Part shown: piece by piece, positions 60,182-64,000 of the stretch
How the letters are laid out: each line of letters begins with the position of its first letter
How positions within the stretch are numbered: position 1 is the first letter of the stretch
Assembly: GCF_048323755.1 (NCBI RefSeq)
Contig: NZ_JBLWFS010000011.1
Coordinates: 1-64,000 of the forward strand
DNA from: Alkalihalobacterium sp048323755
GTDB taxonomy: Bacteria; Bacillota; Bacilli; Bacillales; Bacillaceae_F
DNA length: 64,000 nt
Direction: 5' to 3'
The notes under the pieces: generated by a model
Database searches by the model: none
The model's input: the letters and a program-made list of their open reading frames with translations, nothing else
Told to the model about the DNA's origin: nothing
Position numbers and translations under genes: made by a program

Positions 60182-61744
60182 CTATTCTTTTAACTTCGGG
60201 TCAAGGGCATCTCGCAATCCGTCTCCTAAAATATTAAAACTTAAAACTGTAATCACAATAGCTAGCCCTGGAAAAAAGGTAGGATGAAACAGATTTCCAC
60301 TATTGTCTTTAGCTGCACTTAACATTGAACCCCATTCAGGTGCTGTAATGTCTCCTCCTAAACCGAGAAAACTCAATGCCGCACCAATTAAAATCGCTAC
60401 ACCAACCCTCATCGTTAAGAAAACCATAACGACGGATAATGTACCTGGGAAGATATGCCTTAAAATAATAATTGGATCTTTAACACCGATTGATTTAGCT
60501 GCTTCCACATAAGTCATTTCTTTGAGTGCCAAAGTACTTCCACGAACGATTCGGATAAAGATAGGGACTGTAAAAATAGCTACAGCAAATATGATGTTTA
60601 CTAACCCAGCTCCGAGAAAGGCAATAACCGCTATTGCAAGAAGAATCCCAGGAAAAGCAAGTAATATATCCGTAAACCTAGTAATAAAACTATCAAATTT
60701 CCCACCATAGTAACCTGCAGTTAAACCTAATGCCGTTCCAACGAAAGCACCGATAGCCACTGAAACAAACCCTATTAATAATGTTTCTTTTGTTCCGATA
60801 ATGACTCGGCTAAAGATATCGCGGTTTTGATGGTCTGTTCCAAAATAATGGAGTTGCGATGGTGGTTGATGCTTATAAATATCAACTAAACTGACTGCAG
60901 CAACCGTTGGAACGATGGACACAAGGACAGGGTTGACTTCTGACACATTTGTTGGCAAGTGGACGACTGTAGAGGCATTTTCAGCTGACACTTTAACAAG
61001 TCCATCTCCCTCTCCCCTGACCGTTACAATACCTTCATTCGTTACTGATGCGATGTCGCTTGTTAAAGATTCAATAGATAAGCCTCCTGTGCTCTTCGTA
61101 TCTTGCCCTCCTGAAACGAACCCGCTGCTTGTAGATACTTGTTCCTCATCACTCAAACTTTCATTTAAGAAGGATCGAACGGCTTCAATTCCTTTTATTT
61201 CCTCCCCATTTGATAAAATAGCCGTTAATTGAATCTCGTAGCGATCACCAGACTCTAAGATTTGGTTGGGTTGCTCAGCCTCTAACCTGATAATTTCAAC
61301 TTCTCCTTCGTTAACGTCCTCTCCTGAAACATTCACTTGGATGATGGATGATACATTTTCACTTTCAAGAATCGCATTAGTAGCGCCGCCAGTATTTGCA
61401 CTAACAATCACTCCATCACCAACTCTTCTAACAGAAGCCACTCTACGATTCTCACTTTCTACCTGTAACGTTTCAAACTTATCGCTGTCTACTACAGTCC
61501 CGTCACTTAAAATGCCTTGAAAACTAACTCGTTCACTTGTCAATTGATCGCTGTCAATTCCTCTTTCTTCGTATTGCATCGTAACGGGTCGATACGGATC
61601 ATATGGAGCTAACCAATTTCCAAAGAGACCGATAAAAACAATAATTGTTACAATGATAGAGGCAATGACCGCAAGACGTTGTTTTAAAAACTTAGTCACA
61701 AAATTTTTGAAAGGAGAGTACGACGAATAAATTCCTTTGCTCAT
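60182..61744 (-). CDS. Dipeptide ABC transporter permease (DppC type) with extracytoplasmic Ig-like insertion
   Basis: A 520-residue permease where the family norm is about 300. The first membrane helix (about 24-42) ends in the usual LAPYDPYRP. The next conserved block, HYFGTDHQNRDIFSRVI, comes only at residue 299. Between them (about 52-292) lies an insertion with two bacterial Ig-like, Big_2-type modules, recognisable by ILSDGTVVDS...ENRRVASVRRVGDGVIVSANTGG and ILSNGEEIKG...SDIASVTNEGIVTVRGEGDG. By topology it faces outside. The rest is a normal permease with the EAAKSIG (EAA) loop. The insertion may bind the polymer, the enzyme or the wall. Start behind AAAGGAG. Confidence 0.88.
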   Translation of the reverse strand: MSKGIYSSYSPFKNFVTKFLKQRLAVIASIIVTIIVFIGLFGNWLAPYDPYRPVTMQYEERGIDSDQLTSERVSFQGILSDGTVVDSDKFETLQVESENRRVASVRRVGDGVIVSANTGGATNAILESENVSSIIQVNVSGEDVNEGEVEIIRLEAEQPNQILESGDRYEIQLTAILSNGEEIKGIEAVRSFLNESLSDEEQVSTSSGFVSGGQDTKSTGGLSIESLTSDIASVTNEGIVTVRGEGDGLVKVSAENASTVVHLPTNVSEVNPVLVSIVPTVAAVSLVDIYKHQPPSQLHYFGTDHQNRDIFSRVIIGTKETLLIGFVSVAIGAFVGTALGLTAGYYGGKFDSFITRFTDILLAFPGILLAIAVIAFLGAGLVNIIFAVAIFTVPIFIRIVRGSTLALKEMTYVEAAKSIGVKDPIIILRHIFPGTLSVVMVFLTMRVGVAILIGAALSFLGLGGDITAPEWGSMLSAAKDNSGNLFHPTFFPGLAIVITVLSFNILGDGLRDALDPKLKE

Positions 61745-61764
61745 AGATCAATCTCCTTTTTCTT

Positions 61765-62688
61765 TTAATCGTATCGAATTTGCGGATTTAAAAATCCATA
61801 GCTGATATCTACTAATAAATTAACGACTAAAAACTGCATGGAAAACAATAAGATTAGAGCTTGAATAACTGGATAATCTCTCGATAGTATGGCATCGATT
61901 AAATAAGAACCTAGACCAGGCCAAGCAAATACTTGCTCAACAACGACGGCACCGCCAATTAAGAAACCAAATTGCAATCCTGTCATCGTAACAACTGGGA
62001 TTAGGGCATTTCTAAGTACGTGACTCCAAATAACAACAGACTCCTTTTGTCCTTTTGCCCGTGCCGTTCTGACATAGTCTTCTCTCATTACCTCTAGTAC
62101 GCTTGAACGAGTAAAACGGACGATAGTTGCCGCAACCCCAAATCCGAGAGTGATCGATGGGAGAATAATATGCTGAAACGTGCCGCTGCCACTCGTCGGA
62201 AACCATCCAAGCTGAACAGCAAAGATCTGCATCACCATTAGACCAAACCAAAATTCAGGTACACTTAAAGCACTGATTGTTGAAACCATCCCTAATCGAT
62301 CCCACACCGAATTTCTTTTTGTAGCGGAAATAATTCCAACAAACACCCCAATTAAAATCGCCCAGAACATCGCCAATATCGTTAAGACAAATGTATAACC
62401 AAACCGGCGGATGATTTCTGAAGATACATCCGTTTTCGTACGATACGAAGTACCAAAATCAGCATGTACAACCATGTTATACATATATCTTCCATACTGA
62501 ACGTATAAAGGATCATTGAAGCCTTCTCTCTCACGCAAGGACTCATAAGCTTGTTGATCAATCTCTGCTCCGTACATAATTCGGATTGGATCACCTGGGG
62601 TAAGGTGAACAAATAGGAACGCGATAATCGTTATGATAAATAAAATAGGTATCATGCCAACTAGTCTTCTAATAATATAATTTGCCAA
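61765..62688 (-). CDS. Dipeptide ABC transporter permease (DppB type)
   Basis: A 307-residue six-helix permease of normal length. MANYIIRRLVGMIPILFIITIIAFLFVHLTPGDP is the typical N-terminus. The EAA loop is YVRTARAKGQKESVVIWSHVLRNALIP, followed by the conserved VFAWPGLGSYLIDAILSRDYPVIQA. It should form the membrane channel with the unusual DppC-type permease. The start is TTG at 62688 behind AGAGGTG. It lies 169 bp after the binding-protein gene; the gap holds a large hairpin. Confidence 0.9.
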   Translation of the reverse strand: MANYIIRRLVGMIPILFIITIIAFLFVHLTPGDPIRIMYGAEIDQQAYESLREREGFNDPLYVQYGRYMYNMVVHADFGTSYRTKTDVSSEIIRRFGYTFVLTILAMFWAILIGVFVGIISATKRNSVWDRLGMVSTISALSVPEFWFGLMVMQIFAVQLGWFPTSGSGTFQHIILPSITLGFGVAATIVRFTRSSVLEVMREDYVRTARAKGQKESVVIWSHVLRNALIPVVTMTGLQFGFLIGGAVVVEQVFAWPGLGSYLIDAILSRDYPVIQALILLFSMQFLVVNLLVDISYGFLNPQIRYD

Positions 62689-62733
62689 TACTTTTCACCT
62701 CTTCAATCTAAAGGCGAACCTTTGTGTTTTGAG

Positions 62734-62821
62734 GGTGACTCATAAGTTTCATTTGCTCTCTTTCTTCACAATTGAACTACAGTTGCGGTTGAGGCAACCG
62801 TTATTTTCCTATTGAGTCACC
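62734..62821 (-). promoter_or_regulatory. Intergenic hairpin between binding protein and permease genes
   Basis: GGTGACTCA (62734-62742) and TGAGTCACC (62813-62821) are perfect 9-bp arms enclosing a second small stem (CGGTTG/CAACCG on the minus strand, about 62785-62800). No strong T-run follows. Such structures after binding-protein genes commonly stabilise the upstream mRNA or reduce read-through, keeping the binding protein in excess. Confidence 0.5.
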
Positions 62822-62857
62822 ACTCTTACTAAAAATAAGTCTGAGTAACTGTTACTA

Positions 62858-64000
62858 TTACTTCTTATCTGCTTGGTTTAAATGAACAGCTCCTGAAGGT
62901 AATACATAAATGCCTGTAACATTTTTACCTTTTGCAATGATCGTATCTGGGATGTGCAAGAATACCCACGGCGCATCTTCATAAATCTTCTTTTGTAAAT
63001 CAGCGTAAATACTTAACGCTTTTTCTTGATCCGGTGTACGTAATGCCTCATCAAATAATTGATCTAATTCCTCATTAATATAAAATCCGGAGTTATTAAA
63101 GTTAGGCGGGACTCGGTCCGATGCAAAGTTAGGGCGTAACCCATAGTCCGCTTCACCAGTTCCCGGCGACCAGCGTCCTATCCAAAGGTCGGTATTTTCA
63201 CCCGCGTCTAGCATGTCAAACAATGTACCACTTTCATACGCTTGAACATCAACATCTATCCCTATTTCACTCAGTTGAATAGCTACATACTCTGCAACAG
63301 AAACAAACTCAGTTGTATTTCTTGTCCAAAGAGTTGCCTTAAAGCCTTCCTCCATCCCAGCTTCAGCCATTAACTCCCGTGCCAAATCTTTGTCGTGTTC
63401 ATAAATACTTTGACCCGCATATCCGTAAACGGCTGGTGCAATAGCAGAAGCCGCAATCTGACCATACCCATCTGAAATTTGCGCAATTAACCCATCTTTA
63501 TCAACCGCGTGATTCATCGCATGGCGTACATTTAGATCTTGGTACTTATCTTCTTTAAAGTTCATTCCAATATAAAACACATCTGTAGAAGATCCTACGT
63601 ATAAATCAATCTCAGCATCGTTTTCAAGCTCTGCCGCATTAAGAGTCGGTATCGGATAAATTAAATCCACTTCACCTGTTTTTAACATATTGACTCGTGT
63701 GCTTGCCTCTACGACAGGTCGGAAGGTGATGCTTTCTACTCTAGCCGCTTCACTACTATTCCAATACTCATCAAATTTATAAACAACAACGTGCTCACTA
63801 TCTCTCCATTCACCAAAAATAAACGGCCCAGTTCCAACAGGATTACGGTCTAAGTTGTAACTTTCATCATTTTTCTTCTTAGTAATTTCATCAATGGATT
63901 TAAATGAAGCTGAAGCATGCGCCATGTACGATGCCATTGCTGAATTCGGTTCTTCTGACTTAATCGTCACACTTAATTCATCATTAACCACTACTTCACT
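62858..64000 (-). CDS. Peptide ABC transporter substrate-binding protein (partial, 5' end missing)
   Basis: The C-terminal ~380 residues of a family-5 extracellular solute-binding protein (DppA/OppA type). The frame stays open to the right edge of the window, so the signal peptide and lipobox lie outside. Recognisable family blocks are DRNPVGTGPFIFGEWRDSEHVVVYKFDEYW, VEASTRVNMLKTGEVDLIYPIP, DLNVRHAMNHAVDKDGLI and EDAPWVFLHIPDTIIAKGKNVTGIYVLPSG. By genomic context the ligand is probably beta-Asp-Arg or another isoaspartyl dipeptide, but the binding pocket cannot be read from the sequence. It precedes both permeases. Confidence 0.9.
   Translation of the reverse strand, partial: SEVVVNDELSVTIKSEEPNSAMASYMAHASASFKSIDEITKKKNDESYNLDRNPVGTGPFIFGEWRDSEHVVVYKFDEYWNSSEAARVESITFRPVVEASTRVNMLKTGEVDLIYPIPTLNAAELENDAEIDLYVGSSTDVFYIGMNFKEDKYQDLNVRHAMNHAVDKDGLIAQISDGYGQIAASAIAPAVYGYAGQSIYEHDKDLARELMAEAGMEEGFKATLWTRNTTEFVSVAEYVAIQLSEIGIDVDVQAYESGTLFDMLDAGENTDLWIGRWSPGTGEADYGLRPNFASDRVPPNFNNSGFYINEELDQLFDEALRTPDQEKALSIYADLQKKIYEDAPWVFLHIPDTIIAKGKNVTGIYVLPSGAVHLNQADKK

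Overview
The window looks like chromosomal DNA from an endospore-forming Bacillaceae, probably of the alkaliphile-rich Bacillus/Alkalihalobacillus type. The evidence is the low-GC sequence, strong AGGAGG-type ribosome binding sites with many TTG/GTG starts, CcpA-type cre sites, a Zur box, an FbpB-family gene, TreR/TreP/TreA, a YfmR-type ABC-F protein, a class-I RNase H very like the B. halodurans enzyme, and promoters that match sigma-G. Most genes lie on the minus strand, the same direction as the 16S rRNA gene whose 5' end opens the window. Transcription, and probably replication, therefore run leftward here. No insertion sequence, prophage or CRISPR array was seen.

Layout. 1-1412: 16S rRNA 5' end with tandem rrn promoters, then a YitT-type membrane protein and an OsmC-type peroxidase. 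1587-5081: MFS transporter, VLRF1-type protein, and a 1-kb stretch without large genes that holds two diverged copies of a small transcription unit with sigma-G-like promoters, then a YtxH protein. 5172-9186: metallo-beta-lactamase fold enzyme with a CoA transferase/racemase, a 48-aa gene behind a promoter with a perfect cre, a DnaA-box cluster, fbpB, and an SCP2 protein. 9496-11879: cytochrome bd oxidase. 12146-19744: CPBP protease and a trehalose PTS operon (treP, an oligo-1,6-glucosidase, treA, treR) with two TreR-type operators. 19977-35721: acyl-CoA ligase, AlkA-type glycosylase, two chemoreceptors, aldehyde dehydrogenase, RNase H, MATE pump, PlsC-type acyltransferase and penicillin acylase. 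36010-42235: an AddAB-like helicase/nuclease pair. 42459-51520: soluble chemoreceptor, an unknown protein, a Zur-box-preceded AztD-like zinc lipoprotein, an enoyl-CoA hydratase, an ABC-F/nucleotidyltransferase pair and an aldo-keto reductase. 51768-64000: a small gene, a sigma-54-dependent activator and a seven-gene peptide-uptake locus.

The most coherent and unusual system is the right-hand locus (51915-64000). It encodes a dipeptide-type ABC importer (binding protein, two permeases, two ATPases), a secreted multidomain cyanophycinase, a beta-aspartyl (isoaspartyl) dipeptidase and a sigma-54-dependent activator. Together they form a plausible complete scavenging route for extracellular cyanophycin: the polymer is cut outside to beta-Asp-Arg, imported, and split to aspartate and arginine. 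One permease carries a roughly 240-residue extracytoplasmic insertion with two Ig-like (Big_2-type) modules, which is not a normal part of such permeases.

Other points of interest are the duplicated sigma-G-like units near 4 kb, a CydA with cysteine where the heme b595 ligand glutamate is expected, a DnaA-box cluster away from any oriC gene, a Zur-controlled zinc-chaperone-like lipoprotein, and two related dispersed nested palindromes. All assignments come from reading the sequence and from remembered family features. No database search was run.
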